From: Methanobacteriota archaeon | GTDB lineage: Archaea > Halobacteriota > Methanomicrobia > Methanomicrobiales > Methanomicrobiaceae | NCBI GenBank assembly: GCA_016841485.1 | Contig: JAENZA010000013.1 | Coordinates: 1-33,052, forward strand | Length of the DNA: 33,052 nt | Direction: 5' to 3' | In this document: positions 22,923-30,909 of the stretch, piece by piece | Layout: every line of letters starts with the position of its first letter | Position numbering within the stretch: the first letter of the stretch is position 1 | The notes under the pieces: model-generated | Databases searched by the model: none | What the model was told of the DNA's origin: nothing | What the model saw: the letters and a program-made list of their open reading frames with translations, nothing else | Translations under genes and position numbers: made by a program

Positions 22923-23624
22923 ATGAGCAGCCTGAACGACGTAGTGGATATCGCCTACCCCCAGCAGCCCCATTGCCCAACAATCCTCCTTCTCGATACC
23001 TCCGGTTCCATGTCAATCGGGGGGAAGATTAACGATCTGAATGAGGGAATCAGGACCTTCAAAGAGGAGATCGAACAGGATGAACTTGCCCGAAAGCGGG
23101 TTGATGTTGCGGTCATTACCTTTGGTGAAACGGTCAGCGTGGAACATCATTTTTCCCCTGTAGAGACGTTTCATCCTCCTGACCTCGTGGCAGAGGGTCT
23201 GACCCCCATGGGGGAGGCAATCGGGCGGGCCATAGATCTCGTGGAGGAACGGAAGGCTGCCTATCGTGAAGATGGCATCGATTACTACCGGCCATGGATT
23301 TTTCTGATCACCGATGGGGAACCCACCGACATGCTTGAGGGTGATGACCGGTGGAAGGAAGTGACCGCTCGTATTCATGAAGGAGAAGAGGCTGGCAAAT
23401 TTCTCTTCTTTGCGGTTGGTCTGGACGAGGCGGATATGAGGCTCCTGAAAAAGCTCTCTCCACCGACACGTGCCCCCGTGCGTCTGCGTGAGCATCGGTT
23501 CCACGAGATGTTCCTGTGGTTGTCGAGGAGCCAGGTGAAGGTATCGGCATCCGGCCCGGGCGACCAGATCATTCTCGAGGATTTCTTCGGCCCCGATGGG
23601 TGGGGAGAAATTCAGGCCTTCTGA
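22923..23624 (+). CDS. VWA-domain protein (TerY/YegL-like)
   Basis: A 233-aa von Willebrand factor A domain protein. The metal-binding MIDAS is complete: DTSGS at residues 25-29, Thr 94 in LTPMGEAI, and Asp 131 in LITDGEPTD. The domain fills most of the chain, with no signal or membrane segment, so it is cytoplasmic. It matches TerY/YegL-type proteins, which occur next to a PP2C phosphatase and a Ser/Thr kinase, exactly as here. It probably binds a phosphorylated or Asp-bearing partner through the MIDAS. First gene of the triad; the phosphatase gene begins 49 bases later. Confidence 0.92.
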   Translation: MSSLNDVVDIAYPQQPHCPTILLLDTSGSMSIGGKINDLNEGIRTFKEEIEQDELARKRVDVAVITFGETVSVEHHFSPVETFHPPDLVAEGLTPMGEAIGRAIDLVEERKAAYREDGIDYYRPWIFLITDGEPTDMLEGDDRWKEVTARIHEGEEAGKFLFFAVGLDEADMRLLKKLSPPTRAPVRLREHRFHEMFLWLSRSQVKVSASGPGDQIILEDFFGPDGWGEIQAF

Positions 23625-23673
23625 ATATTTTTTTGGGCATGGCCGGGCCTGAAAACCGCTGAAGTGAGAACCC

Positions 23674-24504
23674 ATGGAGAAAAATCATTCTGTGCAGGCG
23701 GGATCGAAGGTCGTCTGTGGGGCGTCTGTTGCCGGGAAGGGACACCGGAACAGAGGCGTCCCCTGCCAGGATGCATGGGGCGCAGATATCCTGGCAGATG
23801 ATGCCGTCGTCATGGCCGTTGCAGACGGGTTCGGAAGTGCCGCCCATGGGGGGCACGGTGCTGAGATAGCGGTTGCAGCCGCCATCAGGGCGGTAAAAGA
23901 TTTTTTTGAACCTGCCGGTGTTCAAGGGGAAATATCTGCCTGGTATGCGAAGAACCGGGAGATTGTCAGGACAGGCATGGATGCGGCACATGCAGCAATA
24001 TGTGCAGCTGCTGCCGGAAACAGACAGTTGTCGCGGGAATATGCCTGTACACTGATTCTTGTCCTCTGGTTCGGCCCATCATGCACCGTGGGACAGATTG
24101 GTGACGGTGGTGTTGTCGTAAGAACCACGGGAAGGATAGCCTGCATCTCTTCCCCGCAGAAGGGAGAATATGTCAATGAAACCCACTCCCTTGCGGCAGC
24201 CGGGTATGCACAGCATCTTCGGATCGTTGAAAATGTGCCCTGTACCAGTGCCTGTGCCCTCTTCACCGACGGAGTCGAACGATCGCTCCTTGTGAAAAAA
24301 GGTGATGAGTGGAAACCCTATGGGCCGTTTTTCTCCCCTGCATTCATATATCTGGACACGCTATCAGATACTACGGGATGTGGGGATGAGATAGCATCCT
24401 TCCTCCAATCGGAACGGATGCAGAACCAGTCGGATGATGACATGACCCTTGTGATGGGAATTGCGACAGAAGGAACCTGCAATGACGAAACGTACGGTCT
24501 ATGA
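23674..24504 (+). CDS. PP2C-type protein phosphatase (YegK-like)
   Basis: A 276-aa PPM/PP2C-fold phosphatase. Metal-binding residues appear as CQDAWG (Asp 33), VADGFGS (Asp 51, Gly 52), IGDGG (Asp 144), LFTDGVE (Asp 199) and DDDMTLV (Asp 254-256), so the Mn/Mg active site looks intact. It is expected to remove phosphate from Ser/Thr residues, presumably those written by the kinase encoded next. The kinase ATG lies inside its 3' end, a 23-base overlap. Only the phosphatase domain is present. Confidence 0.93.
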   Translation: MEKNHSVQAGSKVVCGASVAGKGHRNRGVPCQDAWGADILADDAVVMAVADGFGSAAHGGHGAEIAVAAAIRAVKDFFEPAGVQGEISAWYAKNREIVRTGMDAAHAAICAAAAGNRQLSREYACTLILVLWFGPSCTVGQIGDGGVVVRTTGRIACISSPQKGEYVNETHSLAAAGYAQHLRIVENVPCTSACALFTDGVERSLLVKKGDEWKPYGPFFSPAFIYLDTLSDTTGCGDEIASFLQSERMQNQSDDDMTLVMGIATEGTCNDETYGL

Positions 24505-25942
24505 TGCATCGGGAGCACCCATTGTGCTTGCCGGGCCGGTAAAGAAAGGAGGTGAAGGGGAGATCTATCTCACGGACAATTCCGCGAGTCTCTGTGCTAA
24601 ACTCTATTATGAACGGCGCATCACCACGCTTCTTCAGGCAAAGATCTCTGCGATGGTCAATAATTCCCCCGTGAAGGCCATGGCGGTCACCCGTGGCGCA
24701 GGACCCCGGGGAAGTGCTCTTGCCTGGCCGGTCTCTCTCCTCTACGACTCTCCTCTGGGGAGCAGGTCGTTTGTCGGGTACCTCATGCCGCTTATCGACA
24801 CCCGCCTGTATATGGAGGCGCACCGCTTCTTTGATCCCGATGACCGGAAACGCCTCTTTGGGGGGGGATTTTCCTGGCGGTACCTGCTGACGGCAGCCTA
24901 CAACCTTGCATCGGTCATGACGGATATACATGGGCGCGGACACTGCATCGGGGATGTGAGCAGCAGAAACCTGCTCATCGCCCGGACAGCGGCGGTTGCC
25001 ATCATCGACTGCGATTCATTCCAGGTCCTGGACACGGAAAACGACCGTGTCTTTTATTCTCATGTCGGAACCGGAGAATATCTCCCACCCGAACTCCAGG
25101 ACGTGGATTTCGGAAAGGAGGACACAGACCGGTACGCCTCTGACCTCTTTGCCCTCGGGGTGATGGTCTTCCGGCTTCTGATGGGAGGGGTTCATCCGTT
25201 CCAGGCTAGCGGCGAAGGGGTGAGTGGTGCCCATTCGATAGAACAGAAGATCAGAAACGGGAGGTATGCCTACCTGGCATCCGACACCTCCGTCTCCCCG
25301 CCGAAGTTTGCCTACGATTATGACATCCTCCCTCCTGCCCTGCAGGATCTCTTCATGCGGTGCTTTGTGGACGGTGCAGAGCAGCCCCTCGCCCGGCCAC
25401 CGGCGGAGGAATGGAAACGGGTGCTTCTGGCAGAGCTGATGGAGATCCGGCACTGCAGCGCCAACCCGAACCACTGGTACGGGAAGCATCTGCCCACGTG
25501 CCCGTGGTGCCCGTACGGCGAGGAGAACGATCCGTTCCCCCGCTGGATCAGGACGCCGGAAACAACCGGTGACACGGAAGAGTCGTTACAGACTGTGGAA
25601 GAGAATACGGGTGACCCAATCCTCGAGGCAACCCCGGCAGAACTGATCCTCCCCGATCCCCACATCACCATCCATGATGTGGCACGCGACATCGTCATCC
25701 CCTATTCACTGGCGATCAAAAACAAGGGTGACATCCGCCTGCACGGGACGGCCGAATCCAGTGTACCCTGGGTAACGGTCGTTCCGGGGGATTTCTCCTG
25801 TGAGGATACGACAACGATCACCCTGGAGATCAATACCGGCGATATGGATGAAAAGGATTTTCAGAAGGCAAAGGTCCGCATCTATTCAAACGGCGGCAAT
25901 GCCGAGGCAATTGTATTTGTGAGCCTCCAACCTGAGCCGTAA
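24482..25942 (+). CDS. Ser/Thr protein kinase with zinc-cluster and beta-sandwich tail (YegI/TerY-P type)
   Basis: A 486-aa divergent Hanks-type kinase. The Gly loop is GGEGE (23-27), the ATP lysine Lys 40 (LCAKLYY), the catalytic loop GDVSSRN (Asp 158, Asn 163), the metal motif DCD (176-178, in place of DFG), PPE at 202-204 and SDLFALG with Asp 221. Residues 325-343 carry Cys/His (C325, H331, C340, C343), a probable zinc cluster. The last ~110 residues look like an Ig-like beta sandwich (ITIHDVARDIVIPYSLAIKN). Essential residues are kept, so it is probably active. AAGGA lies about 7 bases before ATG 24482. It completes the VWA-PP2C-kinase triad. Confidence 0.93.
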   Translation: MTKRTVYDASGAPIVLAGPVKKGGEGEIYLTDNSASLCAKLYYERRITTLLQAKISAMVNNSPVKAMAVTRGAGPRGSALAWPVSLLYDSPLGSRSFVGYLMPLIDTRLYMEAHRFFDPDDRKRLFGGGFSWRYLLTAAYNLASVMTDIHGRGHCIGDVSSRNLLIARTAAVAIIDCDSFQVLDTENDRVFYSHVGTGEYLPPELQDVDFGKEDTDRYASDLFALGVMVFRLLMGGVHPFQASGEGVSGAHSIEQKIRNGRYAYLASDTSVSPPKFAYDYDILPPALQDLFMRCFVDGAEQPLARPPAEEWKRVLLAELMEIRHCSANPNHWYGKHLPTCPWCPYGEENDPFPRWIRTPETTGDTEESLQTVEENTGDPILEATPAELILPDPHITIHDVARDIVIPYSLAIKNKGDIRLHGTAESSVPWVTVVPGDFSCEDTTTITLEINTGDMDEKDFQKAKVRIYSNGGNAEAIVFVSLQPEP

Positions 25943-25943
25943 T

Positions 25944-27191
25944 TTACAGGAATGCCGACATCATCGCGGTAATGGCGGCAACCGCCACACCGGCGCATGT
26001 GAGGGGGAATGTATACTGTTTCAGGACGTCAGGGACGCTGTCCCCCGTTGTCCGCCGGATGAGCCAGAAATACGGGTCGGTGAAGATGCTCAGGACCATT
26101 GTTCCCGCGGCGGTCATGAGGACAAAGGGAAGAATGCCGACGGTGGCAGGGATGCCGGTTCCCGCAAGGATGGTGGTCGTAACGATGGCGGTGACTACCC
26201 GTGAGCCCTGGGAGGCCTGCAGGAGGGCCGCCAGCAGGAAGGGAACCAGCAGGGGGGCAAAGAGGTCGCCGTGTGCGAGGACCAGATCCGTAAGTCCTCC
26301 CTCTGTGGCGATGACCATGCCCAGTCCCCCTGCCCCGCAGAGATCGAAGAGGATGATTCCCGCATTCTTTGTGCCGGATGCCGCAGCCTCTTCCCTGGTG
26401 CCGGGGCTGCACACCGCAAGGGCGGCCACCAGCCCCCCGATGAGTGCGATGTTGATATTAGCGAGAAAGGAGAGGCCGGGTATGATATTTCCGATGATGA
26501 GAAGAGCGATGGGCAGGAGCACCGGCAGCCACCCGGAGCGCCGGGGGGCGGCCGTTGTTTCGGCAGGGCTGCCTGGCCTGCAGCACCGTGCCTCCGGGGC
26601 CATGAGCAAAACCGTTGCACCTGCCAGGATGAGAAGCGAGAGGGGAAATGCCACCAGCATGTACGCCTCCACGTCAAAGGCGGCTCCCGCATTCAGCCCG
26701 CTCACGATGGCGTAGGTCACGGGGAGGGGGTAGAGAAGGACGAAGGAGAAGACCGACCCGACTGCGGCGATATAGAAGATCCTGGTGGTAAGATGGTATT
26801 CCGACCGGATATGGCTGAGAAGCGGGGCGAGCACGATGAAGGGGGTGATGCAGCACATCATGGGAACAGAGAGCAGGTACCCTGCGACCCCTGCTGCAAG
26901 GTGGGGGCGGTGCGTGGCTCTGCCGATGTCACTGATGATGCGTTCCACTCCGCCGTTTCTGCGGATCACGGCGGCGATGATTGCTCCGCTGAAGATGGGG
27001 ATCGCAAGGAGGGAAAAGATGGCCCCGGCACCCCTGGTAAAGGCGGTGACCGCCTCCGTGCCTGCCCCGGTGAGAAGAACGAATATGAGCGCTCCCCCGA
27101 TGAGGGTGAGAAAAGGCGGATAGCGGGACCGCCAGGAGACCACACAGAGGAATGCGAGGGTAACCGCCAGTGCAAGAAGTGCTGATACCAT
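25944..27191 (-). CDS. GntP-family permease
   Basis: A 415-aa polytopic protein with about 12 hydrophobic segments. It resembles the gluconate/citrate-type GntP symporter family; LLAALLQASQGSRVVTAIVTTTIL near residues 315-340 corresponds to the family's conserved QGS block in a re-entrant region. It would import an organic acid or sugar acid with protons; the substrate is unknown. ATG 27191 has a perfect AGGAGGT that overlaps the stop region of the upstream DNA methyltransferase, so the two are co-transcribed. Its stop lies 1 base from the stop of the convergent kinase gene. Confidence 0.87.
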   Translation of the reverse strand: MVSALLALAVTLAFLCVVSWRSRYPPFLTLIGGALIFVLLTGAGTEAVTAFTRGAGAIFSLLAIPIFSGAIIAAVIRRNGGVERIISDIGRATHRPHLAAGVAGYLLSVPMMCCITPFIVLAPLLSHIRSEYHLTTRIFYIAAVGSVFSFVLLYPLPVTYAIVSGLNAGAAFDVEAYMLVAFPLSLLILAGATVLLMAPEARCCRPGSPAETTAAPRRSGWLPVLLPIALLIIGNIIPGLSFLANINIALIGGLVAALAVCSPGTREEAAASGTKNAGIILFDLCGAGGLGMVIATEGGLTDLVLAHGDLFAPLLVPFLLAALLQASQGSRVVTAIVTTTILAGTGIPATVGILPFVLMTAAGTMVLSIFTDPYFWLIRRTTGDSVPDVLKQYTFPLTCAGVAVAAITAMMSAFL

Positions 27192-27202
27192 TTCCCGACC
27201 TC

Positions 27203-28054
27203 CTATTGATGATACGCCAGCCGTTCACGGATACGCTCATTGGCGCATTCGCGGTAGTCCGGGTCGATCTCATACCCGAGAAAGCGTGTTCCAAGAGCGA
27301 TTGCCGCAAGGGCGGTGCTGCCGATCCCCATGAACGGGTCACAGACCACCGTACTCGCATCAAAGCCATGCAGGCGGATGCACATCTCGGGAAGTTTCTC
27401 GGGAAAACTGGCCGGATGGGGTCGTGAGGTCCGGATGGTCCTGTAGGGGATGAACCACACATTCCCCCTGTCGCGCAGATCCCGGTCCGCTTTTTTCCAG
27501 CGTCCGATATTGCTCTTATCCTGGTATTTGACCCCGACTGCCAGTTTATCGAGACACACGCCGCCGCTCTTCGTGAAGTGGAAGAGGTGTTCATGACACT
27601 GGCTCAGGTATCGCCGGCTGTTCACCGGCTGGTAATGGCCAACGGCAACATCCTTCGTGATACCTTCATACCGGCCGACATCCGCCTTTTCGATGGCGAC
27701 CGATTTGACCCAGTGAATCACGTTCTGGAGTTTGTACTGCTCACGAAACCTCGTGATGACATCAAAGGGGATCCAGGGATCGCTGGGTTTTCCTCCCACG
27801 TTCAGGAAAAATGACCCCTCTTCTTTCAGGACACGGTGGGATTCGGTTGCGAGCCGTCCCATCCATGAGAGATAGTCTTCCCGCGGCATGGTATCGTTGT
27901 GCGAGGAGTAGGGTTTGCCGATATTGTAGGGCGGCGAGGTGACGATGATGTCCACGGAAGCCTCGGGAAGCGCCCGGATTCCCTCGATGCAGTCACAGAG
28001 ATGAATGGCGTCCAGAAGCCCTTCAAGGCCCGGTGATGGTTGGTGTGTGGTCAT
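27203..28054 (-). CDS. Orphan site-specific DNA methyltransferase (N4-C or N6-A, beta class)
   Basis: A 283-aa PF01555-type enzyme. Catalytic motif IV, TSPPYNIGKPY, is near residue 39, and SAM motif I, DPFMGIGSTALAA, is near the C-terminus; this order is the beta class. The SPPY form is most frequent in N4-cytosine enzymes, but N6-adenine is possible. No restriction endonuclease gene is adjacent; the partner in the transcript is a permease, so this is an orphan methylase or regulatory modifier. I place the start at ATG 28054, about 40 bases after a TATA box; the longer frame to 28183 crosses the divergent promoter. Confidence 0.93.
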   Translation of the reverse strand: MTTHQPSPGLEGLLDAIHLCDCIEGIRALPEASVDIIVTSPPYNIGKPYSSHNDTMPREDYLSWMGRLATESHRVLKEEGSFFLNVGGKPSDPWIPFDVITRFREQYKLQNVIHWVKSVAIEKADVGRYEGITKDVAVGHYQPVNSRRYLSQCHEHLFHFTKSGGVCLDKLAVGVKYQDKSNIGRWKKADRDLRDRGNVWFIPYRTIRTSRPHPASFPEKLPEMCIRLHGFDASTVVCDPFMGIGSTALAAIALGTRFLGYEIDPDYRECANERIRERLAYHQ

Positions 28055-28092
28055 TGCTGCATCCGTCGAAGTGCGGGGTCTATTCCTCCTGC

Positions 28093-28100
28093 AAAAATAT
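28093..28100 (-). promoter_or_regulatory. TATA box of the methyltransferase-permease operon
   Basis: ATATTTTT on the minus strand is centred about 42 bases before ATG 28054, giving a leader of about 16 bases. Confidence 0.45.
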
Positions 28101-28169
28101 TGTTCTCTTCCATATTTCAAATACCCGGGGAAATCCCTCCCCTGCAGCCCCGGCCGGGGGCTATCCTGC

Positions 28170-28178
28170 ATAAAAATA
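28170..28178 (+). promoter_or_regulatory. TATA box of the cysteine-cluster protein gene
   Basis: ATAAAAATA lies about 50 bases before ATG 28227. The core AAAAATATT is repeated at 28093-28101 for the divergent gene, so the two promoters share one intergenic space of about 170 bases. Confidence 0.45.
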
Positions 28179-28226
28179 TTCAAGGACAGGTGGCGTACCT
28201 GTAATAAGGAGAGGGGGCACCATCAG

Positions 28227-28937
28227 ATGTCGAAAAACCAGTACCTGAACCGGCGGCGGGACCACTACCAGGAGGAGCTTGATGCGCTGAAGGCATACTC
28301 TGTGGAGGAGTTTATTGAGGCCGTGGCCGAGATAGGATTCGGATGCGACTGTTGCAGCCGCTGTTGCACACGGGCATTCAATGATCACGTCTTCCTCCTG
28401 GAGGAGGATGCGGTCCGCGCCCAGGAGATGGACCCGGCATCCCTTGTGCCCGCACCTTACTACGAGGCATGCGACCAGAACGGAACTTTTTATGTCTCCG
28501 GGTATGCGCTTCGGACCCGGGAGGATGGCAGCTGCATCTACCTGGACGACGACGGGAAGTGCCGGATATATGACCGGCGCTTCTCCATCTGCCGTGTCTA
28601 TCCCTACATGCTGCACCGGGAGACCGGGGAGGACGGCACGTACGACTGGCGAATGATAAGCGGCCTCAACGAGCACGGGACCTACCACAACCAGATACCG
28701 GAGGAGGAGTGCAGGCGTATCGCCGCGGAGACGGTTGCCTATGAAACGGCGTATCTGGAACAGGAGATCCGGTTCTTTACGGCTCTTGCGGAATACTTTG
28801 AGGAGAACGGGCTAGGGCATATCCGGCGGACCTTTGACATGACGATGCGGGAATTCGGGAATGGTGGCGAGGTGCAGGTGCGTGTGTATCACCAGGGGCA
28901 GTTCTTCGATCACTGTGTCTCGAAATATGATTACTGA
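28227..28937 (+). CDS. YkgJ-family cysteine-cluster protein
   Basis: A 236-aa protein of the zinc/iron-chelating YkgJ family. The N-terminal CDCCSRCC cluster (Cys at about residues 38-45) is followed by a second group in CIYLDDDGKCRIYDRRFSICRVYPYM, matching the family's GxCxxCC...C...Y.RRP.xCRxYP pattern. The protein probably binds an iron-sulfur cluster or metal; function unknown. AAGGAGAGGGGG upstream provides the ribosome-binding site. It is separated by 48 bases from the nuclease gene downstream. Confidence 0.88.
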   Translation: MSKNQYLNRRRDHYQEELDALKAYSVEEFIEAVAEIGFGCDCCSRCCTRAFNDHVFLLEEDAVRAQEMDPASLVPAPYYEACDQNGTFYVSGYALRTREDGSCIYLDDDGKCRIYDRRFSICRVYPYMLHRETGEDGTYDWRMISGLNEHGTYHNQIPEEECRRIAAETVAYETAYLEQEIRFFTALAEYFEENGLGHIRRTFDMTMREFGNGGEVQVRVYHQGQFFDHCVSKYDY

Positions 28938-28985
28938 CCCCCTACGAGGCAAAACTGCGTAACTACATTGGAGAGATTGGAGAAT

Positions 28986-29882
28986 ATGAGGAAAAAAGGG
29001 TCCCGCACGGGAAATCTGATGAAATTTGTTCTGCTGGTGCTCGCAGTATTTGTGATTCTCACCTTCCAGCAGGACCTGATGGTGTTCATCCCGGCCCATG
29101 CCGGGAATGGAGGGGATGACGGCCTGAAGGTCGGGGCCTTCAATGTCCAGGTCTTCGGGACGACGAAGGCGGCAAACGGGGAGGTGATGGACGTGCTGGG
29201 AGAGATCATCCGCTCGTATGACATCATAGCAATACAGGAGATCCGGGACAGTACGGGGGCGGCACTCCCTGCCCTCCTCGAAGAGGTGAACAGCGATGGG
29301 TCGCTCTATGCCTATGTTGCCGGTGAGCGTCTCGGGCGGACGGTGTCCAAGGAGCAGTATGCGTTCTTCTATGACACGCAGACCTGCCTTCTCATCGGCA
29401 CCCCGCAGACCTATCCCGAACCGGAGGGCGACGTCTTCCACCGTGAACCCTATGCGGCGCTCTTTGCAGGTCGTGAGGGTGCATTTTCGGCGGTCCTCAT
29501 CACCATTCACACGGACCCCGATGAGGCGGAAGAGGAGATCTATGACCTTGCCGACATCGTGCCATGGGCACAGGAGGCATTCGGTGGCGAGGAGGATGTA
29601 ATAGTCATGGGAGACTTCAATGCCGACGGGGCGTACTTCGATGAGGGCGACTACACACCGTTGAAGGCGTCCAGGTACACGTGGCTGATCACCAATGATA
29701 TGGATACGACGACCGGGGCAACGGACTGCACCTATGACCGGATCGTCATTACCGACAGCCTCCTCGACGGGTATACGGGAACAGCAGGGGTCGACCGGTT
29801 TGACGAGACCTATGATCTCAACTCCACCATGACATCAGGAGTCTCCGACCACTATCCGGTCTACGCGGTATTTGCCGCATAG
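28986..29882 (+). CDS. Exported or membrane-anchored DNase I-like endonuclease/exonuclease/phosphatase protein
   Basis: A 298-aa protein of the EEP superfamily, close in motifs to DNase I. A basic N-terminus and a hydrophobic helix (about 12-36) target it to the membrane or outside, ending in AHA where cleavage is possible. Catalytic and metal motifs are complete: AFNVQ (Asn 53), QEIRD (Glu 85), TIHT (His 175), GDFNADG (Asp 210, Asn 212), YDRIV (Asp 251) and SDHYPV (Asp 288, His 289). It probably cuts extracellular DNA for nutrition or defence. ATG 28986 is used; TTG 28968 in frame is the alternative. Confidence 0.92.
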   Translation: MRKKGSRTGNLMKFVLLVLAVFVILTFQQDLMVFIPAHAGNGGDDGLKVGAFNVQVFGTTKAANGEVMDVLGEIIRSYDIIAIQEIRDSTGAALPALLEEVNSDGSLYAYVAGERLGRTVSKEQYAFFYDTQTCLLIGTPQTYPEPEGDVFHREPYAALFAGREGAFSAVLITIHTDPDEAEEEIYDLADIVPWAQEAFGGEEDVIVMGDFNADGAYFDEGDYTPLKASRYTWLITNDMDTTTGATDCTYDRIVITDSLLDGYTGTAGVDRFDETYDLNSTMTSGVSDHYPVYAVFAA

Positions 29883-29942
29883 AGTCCCTCTTCACTTTCA
29901 CACCCCCCGGCCCCTGTTCATAAGGGGTACGGGTGATGGTTA

Positions 29943-29969
29943 GAATGGGGAGGAGGACATCCCCCATTC
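29943..29969 (+). repeat. Strong hairpin after the nuclease gene
   Basis: GAATGGGG (29943-29950) pairs perfectly with CCCCATTC (29962-29969) across an 11-base loop that reads AGGAGGACATC. It is 60 bases past the nuclease stop codon. It has no T-run, so it is not a clear terminator. Confidence 0.5.
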
Positions 29970-30208
29970 AACACCTCCGCATGCGAGGGGAATACACCGC
30001 GACATGTTCCTCCCGTATGAGAAGCTTTCATTCTGCACCCAACCACCCTTACTCTTTTTCTGTGATGCCCTGCAGGGATGAGGTGTCAGGTTCTATCTAA
30101 ATCCCGTCATCCGTCGTTTTTGAATCGAATGTTCCGGAAAGGGGGAAAAATGTGATTGGATCGGGAAAACGAGCTTGCCAGTCGTATCGTTGAGTTTGCA
30201 CCACGGTT

Positions 30209-30224
30209 AAAAAAATAATAAAAA
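30209..30224 (-). terminator. T-rich terminator after tRNA-Glu
   Basis: On the minus strand TTTTTATTATTTTTTT lies about 30 bases after the 3' end of tRNA-Glu, a typical archaeal T-tract terminator. Confidence 0.55.
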
Positions 30225-30252
30225 TGAATCCAGAACGGTTTTCAAATGAAAG

Positions 30253-30327
30253 TGCTGATATGGGGATTCGAACCCCAGTCGCAGGAGTGAGAGTCCTGCA
30301 TGATTGGCCGGACTACACTATATCAGC
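30253..30327 (-). tRNA. tRNA-Glu (CUC anticodon)
   Basis: On the minus strand the acceptor arms GCTGATA and TATCAGC enclose a standard cloverleaf with discriminator A. The T arm is GGGGTTCGAATCCCC, and the anticodon stem CAGGA/TCCTG encloses CTCTCAC, giving CUC. CCA is not encoded. A TATA-like TTTAAGTA lies about 38 bases upstream (30362-30369). Confidence 0.95.
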
Positions 30328-30573
30328 AGTGTTGTAGTGCCTACATACATTTGCAAGAAAGATACTTAAATTTACGGATTTTGCATTGGGATCGTGGTCG
30401 GGGTGCGGATGTTGGAATCCCTCTTTCCTCCTCATTTGTCCCCCCTGTTCGATATGAAAACCTGAAATATCACCGACGGGCGGAATCATTCTGCCGGTCA
30501 CACGGCTCATGAGGCAAAACGAGGGTAAATGCTTTATCAATGGCGGGGATATCATCACACACGGGGGACGTGC

Positions 30574-30909
30574 ATGCCTTTTCAGGAGATTATCCGGATA
30601 CAGGAGGCAGAGGCTGAGGCGCTTGCGGTGATCGAACGGGCACGGGATGAAGCTGATGCCCGGCTGAACCGGGCACGCGAAGAGGTGCGAAAGGCGGCGC
30701 AGGATACCCGTGAGAGGGCCGCCGCCGAAGTGAAGGCCATGATCTCTGATGCAGAAGCAGAGGCAACCACCGGGGCCGAGGAGATCCTTGCGACAGCAGA
30801 GAATAAGAAACGCGCCATCATTGAGGCGACCGAAGTCCGCCTCGACGAGGCCGTGGCCTATATATTACAGGAGGTGACCGGGAATGTTCAGGACCGCATG
30901 GATGGTTAG
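30574..30909 (+). CDS. atpH: A-type ATP synthase subunit H (peripheral stalk)
   Basis: A 111-aa, almost wholly coiled-coil protein rich in Ala, Glu and Arg (EAEAEALAVIERARDEADARLNRAREEVRKAA), the pattern of the AhaH/NtpF peripheral-stalk subunit that ties the A1 head to subunit I. It precedes subunits I and K, as in methanogen ATP synthase operons. The start ATG 30574 gives the usual length; an in-frame ATG at 30529 would add 15 residues unlike the family. A TGCTTTATC TATA-like box at about 30530-30540 would serve the operon. It overlaps subunit I by 26 bases. Confidence 0.88.
   Translation: MPFQEIIRIQEAEAEALAVIERARDEADARLNRAREEVRKAAQDTRERAAAEVKAMISDAEAEATTGAEEILATAENKKRAIIEATEVRLDEAVAYILQEVTGNVQDRMDG

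Larger units (their letters stand above)
29883..30252. other. Intergenic region with GC-rich hairpins
   Basis: About 370 bases without a gene. It contains CCCC/GGGG near 29911-29930, a perfect 8-base stem at 29943-29969, a CGCATGCG palindrome near 29989, a CCCTGCAGGG palindrome near 30068 and an A-rich tract at 30209-30224, which is the T-run of tRNA-Glu's terminator. No coding frame is convincing. Confidence 0.5.

Noticed and set aside
9772-30327. Attachment-site direct repeats of the tRNA-Leu or tRNA-Glu 3' ends
   Set aside because: I found only short T-arm-like matches (for example near 15438), not a full tRNA-end repeat.
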